A DNA stretch of 64,000 nucleotides from Schistocerca nitens (taxonomy: Eukaryota > Arthropoda > Insecta > Orthoptera > Acrididae), in the NCBI RefSeq assembly GCF_023898315.1, contig NC_064622.1, positions 358,775,234 through 358,839,233 of the forward strand, written 5' to 3'. The stretch's first letter is position 1. Every line of letters begins with the position of its first letter. This document shows, piece after piece, positions 30,403 to 41,301 of the stretch. A program made the translations under genes and the position numbers. The notes below the pieces were generated by a model. It did no database searches and was not told the DNA's origin. It saw only the letters and a list, made by a program, of their open reading frames with translations.

Positions 30403-31714
30403 CCGTCGAACAGATGTGCAGAACTATAGACCTATATCTCTAACGTCGATCAGTTGTAGAATTTTGGAACACGTATTATGTTCGAGTATAATGACTTTTC
30501 CGGAGACTAGAAATCTACTCTGTAGGAATCAACATGGGTTTCGAAAAAGACGGCCGTGCGAAACCCAGCTCGCGCTATTCGTCCACGAGACTCAGAGGGC
30601 CATTGACACGGGTTCACAGGTAGATGCTGTGTTTCTTGACTTCCGCAAGGCGTTCGATACAGTTCCCCACAGTCGTTTAATGAACAAAATAAGAGCATAT
30701 GGACTATCAGACCAATTGTGTGATTGGATTGAAGAGTTCCTAGATAACAGAACGCAGCATGTTATTCTCAATGGAGAGAAGTCTTCCGAAGTAAGAGTGA
30801 TTTCAGGTGTGCCGCAGGGTAGTGTCATAGGACCGTTGCTATTTACAATATACATAAATGACCTTGTGGATGACATCGGAAGTTCACTGAGGCTTTTTGC
30901 AGATGATGCTGTGGTGTATCGAGAGGTTGTAACAATGGAAAATTGTACTGAAATGCAGGAGTATCTGCAGCGAATTGACGCATGGTGCAGGGAATGGCAA
31001 TTGAATCTCAATGTAGACAAGTGTAATGTGCTGCGAATACATAGGAAGATAGAACCCTTATCATTTAGCTACAAAATAGCAGGTCAGCAACTGGAAGCAG
31101 TTAATTCCATAAATTATCTGGGAGTAGGCATTAGGAGTGATTTAAAATGGAATGATCATATAAAGTTGATCGTCGGTAAAGCAGATGCCAGACTGAGATT
31201 CATTGGAAGAATCCTAAGGAAATGCAATCCGAAAACAAAGGAAGTAGGGTACAGTACGCTTGTTCGCTCACTGCTTGAATACTGCTCAGCAGTGTGGGAT
31301 CCGTACCAGATAGGGTTGATAGAAGAGATAGAGAAGATCCAACGGAGAGCAGCGCGCTTCGTTACAGGATCATTTAGTAATCGCGAAAGCGTTACGGAGA
31401 TGATAGATAAACTCCAGTGGAAGACTCTGCGGGAGAGACGCTCAGTAGCTCGGTACGGGCTATTGTTAAAGTTTCGAGAACATACCTTCACCGATGATTC
31501 AAGCAGTATATTGCTCCCTCCTATGTATATCTCGCGAAGAGACCATGAGGATAAAATCAGAGACATTAGAGCCCACACAGAAGCATACCGACAATCCTTC
31601 TTTCCACGAACGATACGAGACTGGAATAGAAGGGAGAACCGATAGAGGTACTCAGGGTACCCTCCGCCACACACCGTCAGGTGGCTTGCGGAGTATGGAT
31701 GTAGATGTAGATGT
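30403..31714 (+). mobile_element. CR1-like LINE, copy 2, 5'-truncated insertion in the Copia LTR
   Basis: A 5'-truncated element that starts inside the RT coding region and ends in (GATGTA)n at 31695-31714, the tail type of its relatives. It sits inside the Copia LTR, so it is younger than the Copia insertion. It encodes an open RT frame (next entry). Confidence 0.85.
30416..31645 (+). CDS. CR1-type reverse transcriptase fragment, open 409-codon frame
   Basis: Non-LTR reverse transcriptase lacking its endonuclease and the front of the RT domain. Landmarks: NYRPISLTSISCRILEHVL (about residue 3), QHGFRKRRPCETQLALF (about 38), catalytic DAVFLDFRKAFDTVPHS (about 70), VISGVPQGSVIGPLLF (about 127), catalytic LRLFADDAVVY (about 157), NVDKCNVLRI (about 198), NYLGVGIRSDLKWNDHI (about 233), then thumb and C-terminal YISRRDHEDKIRDIRAHT. 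No internal stop interrupts it, unlike the copies at 17720, 41880 and 59120. The listed ATG is not a natural start; the frame enters from a truncated 5' end. Confidence 0.88.
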   Translation: MQNYRPISLTSISCRILEHVLCSSIMTFPETRNLLCRNQHGFRKRRPCETQLALFVHETQRAIDTGSQVDAVFLDFRKAFDTVPHSRLMNKIRAYGLSDQLCDWIEEFLDNRTQHVILNGEKSSEVRVISGVPQGSVIGPLLFTIYINDLVDDIGSSLRLFADDAVVYREVVTMENCTEMQEYLQRIDAWCREWQLNLNVDKCNVLRIHRKIEPLSFSYKIAGQQLEAVNSINYLGVGIRSDLKWNDHIKLIVGKADARLRFIGRILRKCNPKTKEVGYSTLVRSLLEYCSAVWDPYQIGLIEEIEKIQRRAARFVTGSFSNRESVTEMIDKLQWKTLRERRSVARYGLLLKFREHTFTDDSSSILLPPMYISRRDHEDKIRDIRAHTEAYRQSFFPRTIRDWNRRENR

Positions 31715-31769
31715 GTTGTTTACACAATTCCAATCACCCCCCCACCCCCCCTTTTGAACATACATTTTG

Positions 31770-33856
31770 TGGTTTGCCTTCACAAGATAAACCAAATAGC
31801 CCCACAGTCTTTTCAAACTTCTTTTTATCCAAGGGTTTTGTCAGATGGTCAGCCAAAATGTCTTCTGTCCACAGCTGTGTTCTGTCGCTCTGTGTGGTCC
31901 CATATAAAATGGGGCCTTATGTCAATATATTTTGTCCTAGTACTAGTGACATCATTTTTACCTAGGCGAATGGCTCCTATATTGTCACAGAAGATCGTTA
32001 TGGGTTCCACTATTAAATTGGGTTCTGTTTCACATATTAATATTCTTAGCCACAATGCTTCCTGTGTGGTGTAAGATAACGCCATATACTCAGCCTCTAT
32101 GGTATTCAATGCAACAGTTTTTTGCTTTTGACAGGACCATGAAATGAGCCCCCCTCCCCCTCCCTCCCCTCAATTTAAAGCAGCAGCCAGTAGTGAAGTG
32201 TCTATCTTCCAATTCACTTCCCCAGTCTGCATCACTATAGCCTTCTTCTAGTTTTGCATTACCTTCTCTATTGTATCTTAATTTGTGGTTTGAAGTTCCT
32301 TTTAGATATGGGAATATCCTGTTCACAGCTTTTTAGTGCTTTTCCTGTGGGTCTTTGCAATATCTGCTCACTGCGTTGGTGGCAAAATCAATGTCAGGTC
32401 GTGACATTTGAGACAAATATAACAGACTCCGTACTGCTTCTAAATATGGAACATTCTTATCACATTCCACATCTGTGTCATTTATGTTTTACTTCATTCC
32501 TACTTCCATTGGAGTAGTTATGGGTTTACAATCACTCATGCCAAATTTCTTTAAGATTTTTTGCTGTATATAATGATTGATTTGTGCTCAATTCTTGTCT
32601 CTCTTCATCCTTAGTGATCTGCATACCTAAATAATGTTTAACTTTTTCCAAATCATGCACCTTAAACTTGGTTTGCAGCTGTTTCTTAAAAATTCTCATT
32701 TCGTTTTCAGTCAGGATAAAGAAGTCGTCCACACATATTGCCATTATTATTATCCCTTCTCTTCCCATTTTATAGTATATACTGGAATCTGCCTTAGATT
32801 GCTTCATATTCATATTTGTTAGAGTTTTATATAGACATCGACTCCAGCAAAATAAGTCTATAAATACTTTTTCGCAAATGCCAGATCTTTTCCCTTTCTG
32901 ATCTGGTTTTCATAACTTCTCTTTGTGGAATGACATATATCTCCTCCTCCAATTTCTCATTTAAATATTCTGTTTTTACATCGGTATGATGAATTCTTAA
33001 ATTTTGTTTTGCTGCCAGGGCTTGAAAGATATCTCAGTGAGGTATACTTGACTACAGGTGAAAAAGTTTCTTTGCGATCTACCCCTTGTTTTTGTGAATA
33101 TCCTTTTATTACGAGTCGTGCTTTGTACCTTGGTGATGAATTTTCGGGGCTCTGCAAAGTGAATACCCATTTTGCCTGTAGTGGTTTCTTATCCGGCAGC
33201 GTATTTACCCACTCAAATGTTTCATTCTGAGATAAAGATTCCAATTCCCTCTCCATTGCTTCTTTCCAGTGTTGAGAGTTCAGGCCGATCATTGCTTCTT
33301 CTGCTGTTGCTGACTCATCATTAAAAGACTGGGCTGCATACATCTCAAAATCTGGATATTCTTTCGGTTTTGGTACGCAAGAAGAACGCCTTACATTGTT
33401 CTCTCCATTTTGTTCGACCTCAAACTCATTGTCATCATTAATATTCTCCATTTGCCTTTGACTGCCCTCTTCTTGTTCTTCACTTTCTTCGCATAAGATT
33501 TCACTCTCAGAACTAGGTGCAATTAACTTAGTAGTCTTGGATTCTTCATAGTCCTTTGTATTTTCAAAGAATACTACATATCTGATTGTAACTATCCTTA
33601 TATTCAATGGGTCCAGTAATCGGTAGCCCTTTGAATTCTCACAATAGCCTAAAAAAAAGTGCTTTTTAGCCTTTGGTTCCCATTTTCCTCTCAGTTGTTT
33701 GGGAATGTGCGCCATTGCATCATACCCAAAAACCCTTATATTGCATAGGTCAGGTTGCCTTCCTACCCATATGTGATAGGGGGTTCTGTTCCTTAATGCT
33801 TTTGTAGTTGATCTATTGTTCCAATATATATGGCCGTTGATACCACATCTGCCCAA
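31770..33856 (-). pseudogene. Copia reverse transcriptase and RNase H, broken
   Basis: On the minus strand: the end of integrase and a linker (RTPYHIWVGRQPDLCNIRVF), a Glu-rich spacer, then RT with HWKEAMERELESLSQNETFE, LQAKWVFTLQ and YKARLVIKGYSQKQGVDRKE. After a frameshift come IMAICVDDFFILTENE (catalytic DD, 32532-32813) and VKHYLGMQI. RNase H follows with GYSDADWGSELEDRH (32090-32326) and IEAEYMALSYTTQEALWL (31849-32109), closing with FLTKPL-like sequence. The core catalytic residues are retained; frameshifts near 32950 and 32330 break it. Confidence 0.85.
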
Positions 33857-34048
33857 AAATCTTTTGATAATCCAGCATCAGTTATCATGCTCCTTGCTCT
33901 TTCAACAGTGGTCCTATTAGCCCTCTCAGCAACCTCATTTTGAGATGGGCTGTACCTTGTGGTAGTTTGATGCCTGATTCCCATTTCTGCCACAAATGTC
34001 TTCAATTTCTGGTTAATATATTCTCTCCAGTTATCAGACCTGTTGATC
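33793..34048 (-). pseudogene. Copia integrase, C-terminal part
   Basis: The frame 33793-34005 reads MGIRHQTTTRYSPSQNEVAE and ARSMITDAGLSKDFWADVV. The PSQNEVAERANRT motif carries the third acidic residue of the integrase DDE core. It directly abuts the TTAA at 34049-34052 where the piggyBac inserted, and continues upstream in the segment from 36453. Confidence 0.85.
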
Positions 34049-36453
34049 TTAACCCTTTTGGTGCCATGCGATTTTCAGGGTATCAGCTGAAAAGTGCCAG
34101 GCGATTTTGTAGTGAATTGCAGAAGTTTGTTAAAATTAAAATCTGAACCGTTTATCATAGGACCTTAATTTTTTTCTTCTTTTATAGGTAGTACCTTCAG
34201 CTACAGAAATATGAGCAGAGTACACCATTAGGCCTCATACAAAGAAAACAATATTTATATTAGAGGTTTTTTTTTTGTACAGAAACAGCCACATGTAATA
34301 TAATTGAACTTAAAATTTGTGTTCATATTATCAATCTACATAGTATTCTGAATGATATAATATTTGTTTGTGTCTTTCTGTCACATATTTTAGAAAATAA
34401 TGCAACCTGAAAAAACTGATGTGAAAAATAGGCAAAAAATCTATAATTTTGTCACCAGTTCCAACAGAAAATAACATAATACCAAGTGAGTTTTAGGATC
34501 ATTTATTGACATATAAATGTTGACCAACACATTTGGGATGTAATCCTTTCTTACAGAGTACACACATTGTTCTTGATCGTCGCCTTGTATCTTTTGTAGA
34601 GCACACATCACAGGCTCGCTCCTCCTTTCCCGGTAGTATTTCTGCACCATACACTGTGGGGGGTGCTGCATTTGCACTTGATGTAGTGGATTCTAAGTTT
34701 TGTATCTCGAACCACTCCTGGGACAACCTGCAGATGATTTTGCTGTTGAATTTCAGATGTGTGAGTGGTTTCTCGGACAAAGATAGATTTTCTTTATAAA
34801 GAATGTAAGTATTCAGAAACATTCTGTAAATAATGCCGAAAACCACTTTCTTCCATTATTTCACAGTCTCCTCTCATCCAGATAACAGTACGTCGTCATA
34901 TCTGAGGAATCCCTCCCTCCCATATGTTTATCATATTGAAATATGACATAAGGTTTCTTCAAAGTTGTCATTTGCGAATACTTCTCTCTGACACTTTTGC
35001 AGTAGAGGAGGAACTGATCAACAGAGCTGGATTTATCTGTGACTTCTTTTCCCTGAAGTCACAGAGAAGCACAAAGGCCTTTCTAAAGAATTTGACCTGC
35101 CCAATGTCAAATTTGGAAAGAAGATTAGGTGGGAGAAATTTTCCGTTCCTCCGTATTGTGCCAGTGAGGAAGGTTCCCATGGAATACAGTTTTTCCACTA
35201 CTGGAATAGACGTAAAAACATTGTCACAGAAAATGTGGTACCCCTTGTTCATGTAATTTCCAAGAACAAGTAATTTTGTAATAACTACATTGCCTAATTC
35301 GTGCTCTTTTACCTCCACTCTCTCAGCTTCACATCTTGCTCCATGATACACATAAAATCCGAGGCAGTAGTTCACCACAGAATCACATAGCACCCAGAAC
35401 TTTTCACCCCATCTGTGGTGATGTTTATTAGGGAGATACTGGATGAGTTGAGAATGAGTTTTAGAGCCAAGACTTTCGTCAACACACTCACCTGTTGATG
35501 AGGTGTATAATGGTGACGAAACACATTATTGGCAATGTTTAGCATAATATCAAACTTTGCAGTGGGGTCCTATGCTGGATGCCCAGGAGGGTACAATTTT
35601 GTATTGTTTGTCAAGTGGAAAAATTTTAGGAGCAACTGAAATCTATTTCGCGAAAACATGCGGGGAAACCATGGAGTTGCCATATTTTCGTCTGTGGACC
35701 AGTAACTAAAAATTGTCGGTTTCTTTATGAGTCCCATATTTAATATTATTGCCACAAAAGCCCTCATTTCTGGCACAGAAGTAGGATACCACTTTCTCAC
35801 ACGAGAGTTCACTGATAAGTTTAGGTTTGTTTCGAGAAATTGCCGAGCGTATCTGTTTGTTTCTGTTGCCATTATCGTAAACAGTTGCACTGTAAAAAAC
35901 AAGTTAAAAAATCAGTTGAGGTAGCATTTATTGGTACATGTTTGGGACCCAGTAATTCTGAAAACGTGAAGCAGTGAGGAGCAAGATTGTCCAACTCATC
36001 AGTTCCAATTTCAGCAAACGTGTCGCTGGCTGCAGTCAATTCTTCAACATCGTCTTCATTGCTGCTGGGTGCAAATTCGGCTATTGATGACTCATATGAT
36101 GAGATATCACCACTAGTAGATTGATCCACTGTCCGAAAAACCTGCAAAATCATCCTCACTTTCACTACTTTCCGCGGTATACATTGCACTCAAACGAGAC
36201 TTCTTCCTTGGTGGCGCCATAGTACCTTCAAAACGAACGAAAAACAACCTTGTGTTTGGAACTCGAAAATATTGATTATTGGCATCGACTATCTTTCGAC
36301 CTTCATTTGTCTTCACAACATCGATATACCATGATCTGTGCCTTAGTTTGAAAGAAAAGTGCGCGAAAACGGCAGTACGATTAGATCGTACGTGGCACTT
36401 TTCACGCATACCGTACGATCCGATTAGATCGTATTTGGCACTAGAAGGGTTAA
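34049..36453 (-). mobile_element. piggyBac transposon with TTAA target duplication
   Basis: TTAA occurs on both sides (34049-34052 and 36450-36453). Terminal inverted repeats are CCCTTTTGGTGCCA (34053) and, on the other strand, CCCTTCTAGTGCCA (from 36449), 12 of 14 matching. Subterminal direct repeats near the right end (36377-36400 and 36421-36440) share CGATTAGATCGTA. The element is 2397 bp and lies in the Copia integrase; excising it with one TTAA restores the integrase sequence. It is in the same orientation as its Copia host. Confidence 0.92.
34499..36220 (-). pseudogene. piggyBac transposase, frameshifted
   Basis: Starts at MAPPRKKSRLSAMYTAES with an acidic Ser-rich N-terminus. The DDE region is in pieces: RKWYPTSVPEMRAFVAIILN (35570-35902), then CVDESLGSKTHSQLIQYLP (near 35480; first Asp), KGYHIFCDNVFTSIPVVE (34968-35393; second Asp) and YDKHMGGRDSSDM (near 34930; third Asp). 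The tail has the Cys-rich finger ACDVCSTKD and MCVLCKKGLHPKC (34499-34846). All three catalytic Asp remain, but a stop after PGHPA and further shifts break the protein. It resembles the PGBD-type branch rather than the moth element. Confidence 0.88.
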
Positions 36454-36757
36454 TCTTCTTTAGTGTCCACCTTTCGACCAAATTATAATATTCCTCAAAA
36501 GTGTCACTCACTTGGACTTTGAAACTAAGAGTATAAATATAAGTATATCGTGAATAACCATCAGTAAATGTAAGAAAATAATAACTCCCACCTATGGATT
36601 CACACTCCATCGGACCACATACATCTGTATGGATTAAATGTAAGACATCTGCAGATTTAGTTTTACTAGTCTTAAAAGGTAGCCTTGCTTGTTTTCCTTT
36701 TATGCACGTCTCACAAGGATCCTTGAATACATTATAATTCTGTATTCCCTTTACCAT
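36113..36757 (-). other. Fused open frame: Copia integrase running into piggyBac
   Basis: A single 214-codon frame starts in Copia integrase (DPCETCIKGKQARLPFKT, TDVCGPMECESIGGSYYF, YSRYTYIY), crosses the TTAA within KKINPSSA, and continues in frame through the piggyBac terminal region into the natural transposase start MAPPRKKSRLSAM. No stop separates them. It includes the integrase CxxC finger half and first catalytic Asp (HTDVCG). Whether it is ever transcribed is unknown; I treat it as chance until shown otherwise. Confidence 0.8.
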
Positions 36758-36825
36758 ATCCCTTATAAAAGACGTACCCTTTCTATGTAGGTGTCCAAGT
36801 CTGCTCTGCCGTTAAAAAAAAAAAC
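36453..36825 (-). pseudogene. Copia integrase, N-terminal part
   Basis: Contains SRLGHLHRKGTSFIRDMVKG, CETCIKGKQARLPF and TFTDGYSRYTYIYTLSFK. The HHCC finger lacks its first His (a stop and the A9 run precede it near 36815). The core continues after the piggyBac at 34048. Two of the three catalytic acids (in HTDVCG and TDGYSR) are in this segment. Confidence 0.85.
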
Positions 36826-37079
36826 CTTCCGTTGAGTGTAATGAATCACTTAACATTTCTGTGTTTACTATCAAAGGTATCCAACTTAAAAATACCCCTT
36901 TCGTTACTTGCTGTAATTATAATTTCACTGTTTTCATTGATTACTCTTGCTCCATGCATGTCAAAAGTGACTGTATTTTTGTTCTTGACCATATCCACTA
37001 CAGACAGCAGGTTAGTCACAACATTTATTACATAATGAACATCCAAGTGCTGTAACAATATCGGGTTCACCATTTACAC

Positions 37080-37420
37080 TACAAGTAGTTCTAGTTTCCC
37101 AGCCAAATGACATTGGAGCTTGCTGCCATCAACAGTAGATATTCCTGTATGAGTCTTACCTTTAATATCATAAAGAAGACATTTGTCTTTAACAATTTGC
37201 ACAGATGCACCTGAGTCTAAAATCCATTCCAGTTGACAATTACCCACATCTCCAAAAGAATAAAAACAATTGGTCCCTCTCTCTGAGCTATCAGCAGCAT
37301 ACCTCTTGCTGTGTGTCTGACCTTTGGTTTACTTTTTCTCTGCGCTGAGATGCAATATGCCCCTTCTTCTGACATCTATAGCACTTCACTGATTTCCTTC
37401 TTTTGTTTTTTTAATAAAGA
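37080..37420 (-). pseudogene. Copia zinc knuckle and protease
   Basis: The minus strand reads CYRCQKKGHIASQR, a CCHC knuckle whose last Cys has become Arg, followed by WILDSGASVQIV, the aspartic protease active site DSGA. A frameshift and a stop separate these from gag and integrase. Confidence 0.8.
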
Positions 37421-37623
37421 ACAGATGCAGTTTCCTTCTCCAATACATGACATCTTGAAGTACTCTTGACATCCTGTAGTATTTTCCCTTTAACTCTGTC
37501 GCCCATGATTGGTATAGCTGAGCTTTCCAGCTCCATAATCATAGGCGCATACCTTTTGGACAGTCCTGCCGACAGTAGTGCCCCTATCCATTTGTCAGCA
37601 ATCTCAAACCCAATGTTTCTCAG

Positions 37624-38007
37624 TCAGTTCGACATAGCTATTATTTTATTGACATATTCGTCTACACTCTTGCATTTGTCTAGCTGAGTGGTAATTAACT
37701 CACGTAATAGTCCTATTTTCCTTGTAAGACCTACATCCTGAAATGCTGTTCGTAATTTGTCTCTGACTTCCTTTGCTGTCACAGCTTTATCAATGTGAAC
37801 ATAATTCACTGAGTCATCCAGTAATATCAACTTTGATTTTGCTTTCCTATTTGTACTTGAATAATTCTGATCTGTGATTTCCATTGTCCCGTCCACTTCA
37901 CTCCATAGGTCGTCCAAACGTAAATACGCTTCTACTGCAAATTTCCATGTTACATAGTTTTTGCAACCTATAAGTTGTTCAATCTGCAGAATTTGTTCTG
38001 CACTCAT
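37624..38007 (-). pseudogene. Copia gag, N-terminal part
   Basis: Begins MSAEQILQIEQLIGCKNYVT with the Copia gag hallmark L-x-G-x-x-N-Y-x-x-W-K (LIGCKNYVTWKF), then LILLDDSVNYVHIDKAVTAK and RKIGLLRELITTQLDKCKSV. The frame stops at MSN where a full gag would continue. I take Met at 38007 as the start because homology begins there. Confidence 0.85.
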
Positions 38008-38192
38008 TTTCACAGTAACTTTGGTCTTTCTTAACATAAAGAATAATACCAAAGAATAATACAAAAGAGTTGCATTCGCCTTGTAAGGATAACTCTTACT
38101 TCATGCACATGCACTTCTTGTAACTTTTCCAATACTTCCTCACTACTATATTATGAATATACATATTCCAAATGCATCGCGGGCCCATAATC

Positions 38193-38418
38193 TGTATTAG
38201 AGTCAACACAGTTGAATAAGTAACAGTGAGTATAAGACATTTAGTACCAGTAACTGTATTTGCACTTCCAGGTAAAATACATTGAATAAAACCACCATGG
38301 AACATTGTATTACACACATAAAACTTGAAGCGTACAATAGCACCAGAGACGTCTATTATATTTCACGTGATGCACTTTGCCACCGTCTCACACGAAATTT
38401 ATTGTTCATACAATTCCA
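38193..38418 (-). repeat. Copia 5' LTR
   Basis: Complete LTR of 226 bp. On the element strand it starts TGGAATTGT and ends CTAATACA. It is followed by ATTATGGGCCCGC, the position of the primer-binding site. It differs from the 3' LTR at many positions, so the insertion is not recent. Confidence 0.75.
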
Positions 38419-38537
38419 GCAGTCTTCCTACTTAATTATTGTACACTGCTAGAAGTTAAGAAAGATAAACTGTAACAAATTGTTAGGTCATGTGATTTTT
38501 TTCATTACTGTATTTCTCATTTGATTGCACTCCACTG

Positions 38538-40525
38538 CTCGAAAAATAACACATGCAGAGAAGGGAAGTCAGACTGACCTAGCTCTGGTTTATATGCCAG
38601 AGTCTGGTCTGATCCCTCAGAGGGAATACCTTGGGATCTACATCATCTGAGTCATGACACCCCATAGCTGTGAACACGGAGAGGAGGGAGAGGGAGGGGG
38701 GGAGGTAGAATAAAATAGGTTGTATGTGGTCCAGAGGTGCCGACATGTGGGAAGGTGGCAGAACGATGTCCATGACCATTACTGTGAAAAGTGTGGGCAA
38801 TGGGAGTGCTCAATGGGAGTTACATGTTTCACCGTGGAACCGAAGATCTACAGGTGTGGAGAAACCAGCAATTGCTGGCCAGCATGGAGAGGCAAAACTA
38901 ATGTCAGTTCTGCTGTAGAAATTTGTGAGCAGAGGCCGGGCTACATGATACGTCATAGACCCATGGTGGGCAGAAACCATCCCACAGATACAGGTTGCAT
39001 GGCATCCACCCCTGTGGGCCACACAAGGGTGACAATCTGGGAAGGAGAAGCCTTGGTGATGACATGCCCCGGTACAAGGTGTAAAATGTCCAAGAGGATG
39101 CAGTAATTGGTGGCCATCAAACTGTTCTGGTGGACTGTGGCTTTTAGCCTAGATGGCCATGGACAATGCTATAAGAGCACTGTGTGTTAGGTGCAGTATT
39201 GGATGTCTTTTCCTTGCAGGTCGTGGCCATGAAAAAATCTTCCTCTTATTCAAGTCGTCAGCAGAGAGATTAAAACCCAAGTCCGTCACTGGCAGTTGCC
39301 TGTATGAATACTTGTGGAAGTAGCATTTTCAGTGTTTTACTGTTTCATGAATTGAAAATCCAAAAGTGTGAAGAGAATCTATCCTGAAAACATTGTTGAC
39401 AGAGGGGGGGGGGGGGGGTCATAATAAAAAATTACTGGGTGAGTGGCTTTGTCGTAAGTAAGTAAAACTGTAAATTTTCCTAGCAAGGCTCGATAGCTCC
39501 AAAGGTTTGTCTCATCTATCTCCAAGTGTGGTGCCCCTAAACTTAAATAAGTAGATTGGTTTAGCAAGGCCACAGCTACTGTAGTGTCCAGAAATAATTT
39601 TGTGAAGTGCTTGCCTATGAATGCATCTTAAGGACTTTCTCTGGTTTGCATCCTGAAAAGGCGGCACTTCCATGGATTTATCACATACTTGGCAAACTTC
39701 CATAGGCTGGGATGTATTTGCATTACAACTGCTGAAATATATCTCTTGCAAGTGTCCTTTTTTGTCACATGTGTGGCATGTTTGTGCCGATGGGGGACAG
39801 ACATGCTGCATGTGTGGTGACTGGAAACAATGTTTATAGCCACGCAATAGTGCTGCTGTTGATGCACAAACATTTGAAATTGCAAATTCTACTTAATTCC
39901 TGTAAATCAGCAGCCGAGTTCAGATATGATTATTTGGGGATTTTTATCAGTGCCAAATTCTAACATGCCTGTAATGATATGTCTCTTCGTGTTCTTGCAG
40001 GCGAAGAAAGGATCTAGGCAAGTTCCGCCAGATTCGTTAATGATGCTAATTTTTATATTAGATGGTAAAGTTTGGGGTTTCCTAACAAGAATGTGGCCTT
40101 TTGTCTTTCCAAGTTGGCAATTTGACAAGCCAAAAAATATAATTGCAGTAATCATCATTAAGCATCCCACTCTCCACATTGTTAAGTGGTAGAATGACTG
40201 TAAATATGCATGGAGTAGGAGACGTTCCTGCTACATTCTCCAACTCTTGTGCTGTTTACAATATAGCTATCATTAGCTCCTGATAATCCTGTGTTGCTTG
40301 CATTTGGAGTTACTGTAAATATTCCATAGTTGAAAACCCACATACCTGATTAATTCTGAAAGATCAATACTGCAACTAGAGTCCATCAGAGCCAATATAA
40401 TAGCACTTGCAGCGTGCACCCCACTGCTTGCAACATAACGCACAGAGAAATAAGAGTGAGATTGCTTTGAGCTGACTTATATGCTGGAGTCTGGCATGAT
40501 ATCAGCAGAGGATGTGTCTGGATCA
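38538..40525 (-). mobile_element. Ty3/Gypsy-like remnant with diverged LTR pieces
   Basis: Segments 38538-38630 and 40425-40520 share CCACTGCT, ATAAC, AGAGAA, TTATATGC and AGTCTGG in the same order and orientation, so they look like direct LTR fragments. Between them the minus strand has a gag zinc finger (39512-39885: CPPSAQTCHTCDKKGH, then CX2C) and other broken frames. Pol is mostly gone. LTR limits cannot be placed exactly. Confidence 0.5.
39512..40340 (-). pseudogene. Gypsy-like gag zinc-finger region, broken
   Basis: The minus strand reads, after frameshifts, QMQATQDYQELM (near 40300), a middle part (39907-40179) without recognisable motifs, then HCFQSPHMQHVCPPSAQTCH and TCDKKGHLQEI. 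The two-knuckle C..C/H..C arrangement resembles insect Gypsy gag. The next stretch, FKFRGTTLGDR, might be the start of a protease region but lacks an obvious DSG. Confidence 0.5.
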
Positions 40526-40869
40526 GTGCCAGCTGAATACTAGCACCACAGTGATCGATAGTAATGTTACACCTACTACTCACTTTCCGTGGTAATGTCA
40601 GGTGGCACCACTACAGGATTAAAATAAAAGGTTTATGATAATTTTGGAAAGTATTCAGAGGATGAATAGCAGTAGCTTGAGCTACAATTGCTGAGAAAAA
40701 GAAAAGTTGTAAGTGAATTGGAAGGCACTGATTTCTTATTTGCCAGTGCACTTCAACATTGGATTAATATTTCAAGAACAATTAATTACACTGTTTGTTA
40801 TTGAGTTACAACAGTTCATCTCCCGACTCAGTGTTTGGGTTACTGTGATTTGATAAAACAAAAATAAAA
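40526..40869. other. Intron sequence, no element recognised
   Basis: AT-rich, without coding or repeat signals that I recognise. Confidence 0.5.
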
Positions 40870-41060
40870 TATTCCAACAATATTACGAAAATTGCTACTT
40901 ACCATATAGCAGATATGCTGAGTCACAGATAGGCACAACAAAAAGACTGTCGCAAATAAAGCTTTCAGCCATTAAGGCCTTTGTCAACAATAGACGACAC
41001 ACACAAGCAAACACAACTGACACAACTGCAGTCTCAGGCAACTGAAACCACACTGCCAGT
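40870..41060 (-). repeat. Interspersed repeat family C, copy 2
   Basis: Reads TTGCTACTTACCATATAGCA, GATATGCTGAGTCACAGAT and AGGCACAACAAAA, the reverse complement of the right end of the copy at 26400-26800. A CA-rich ACACACAAGCAAACACAAC section follows. No coding capacity. Confidence 0.7.
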
Positions 41061-41301
41061 ATTGTTACATTCCGTCCTGGACTTTCCATTGCTTGAAATT
41101 AAATATTCCATTATCTGTATAACAAAAATGAAGAAATTGTTTCTTCTCACTCCCTTGTTGTACTGTTCATTAGAAATGTACTTTGATCTCCAGTCTTGTT
41201 TACCTAATGCCTTTCCCAATCTGACATACTTTTATGTCAGTTGTCACTTTTGAAATAAATATAGGAATTTTAATTTAGTATTTTTCTGCCTATTTTGATA
41301 G

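Larger units (their letters stand above)
30213..31732 (-). repeat. Copia 3' LTR, split by CR1
   Basis: 30213-about 30402 aligns with 38193-38383 (shared CCAGTAACT, CACTTTCAGGTAAAATACAT versus CACTTCCAGGTAAAATACAT, and ATGCACTTTGCC). After the CR1, GTTGTTTACACAATTCCA matches the outer LTR end ATTGTTCATACAATTCCA at 38401-38418. Confidence 0.8.
30213..38418 (-). mobile_element. Copia-type LTR retrotransposon with CR1 and piggyBac insertions
   Basis: LTRs of about 226 bp are recognisable: right (5') 38193-38418, and left (3') in two parts, 30213-about 30402 and 31715-31732, split by a CR1. LTR ends are TGGAATTGT and CTAATACA on the element strand. Internal order on the minus strand is gag (38007 down), zinc knuckle, protease, integrase, reverse transcriptase, RNase H: integrase before RT marks it as Copia. 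A piggyBac element (34053-36449) breaks the integrase. The internal region without piggyBac is about 4.1 kb. I could not confirm a 5-bp target duplication. All frames are damaged. Confidence 0.88.

Noticed and set aside
38720-39106. 128-codon + frame with several Cys residues as a possible gene
   Set aside because: No recognisable domain, opposite strand to the putative Gypsy remnant, and overlapping frames on both strands of similar length.
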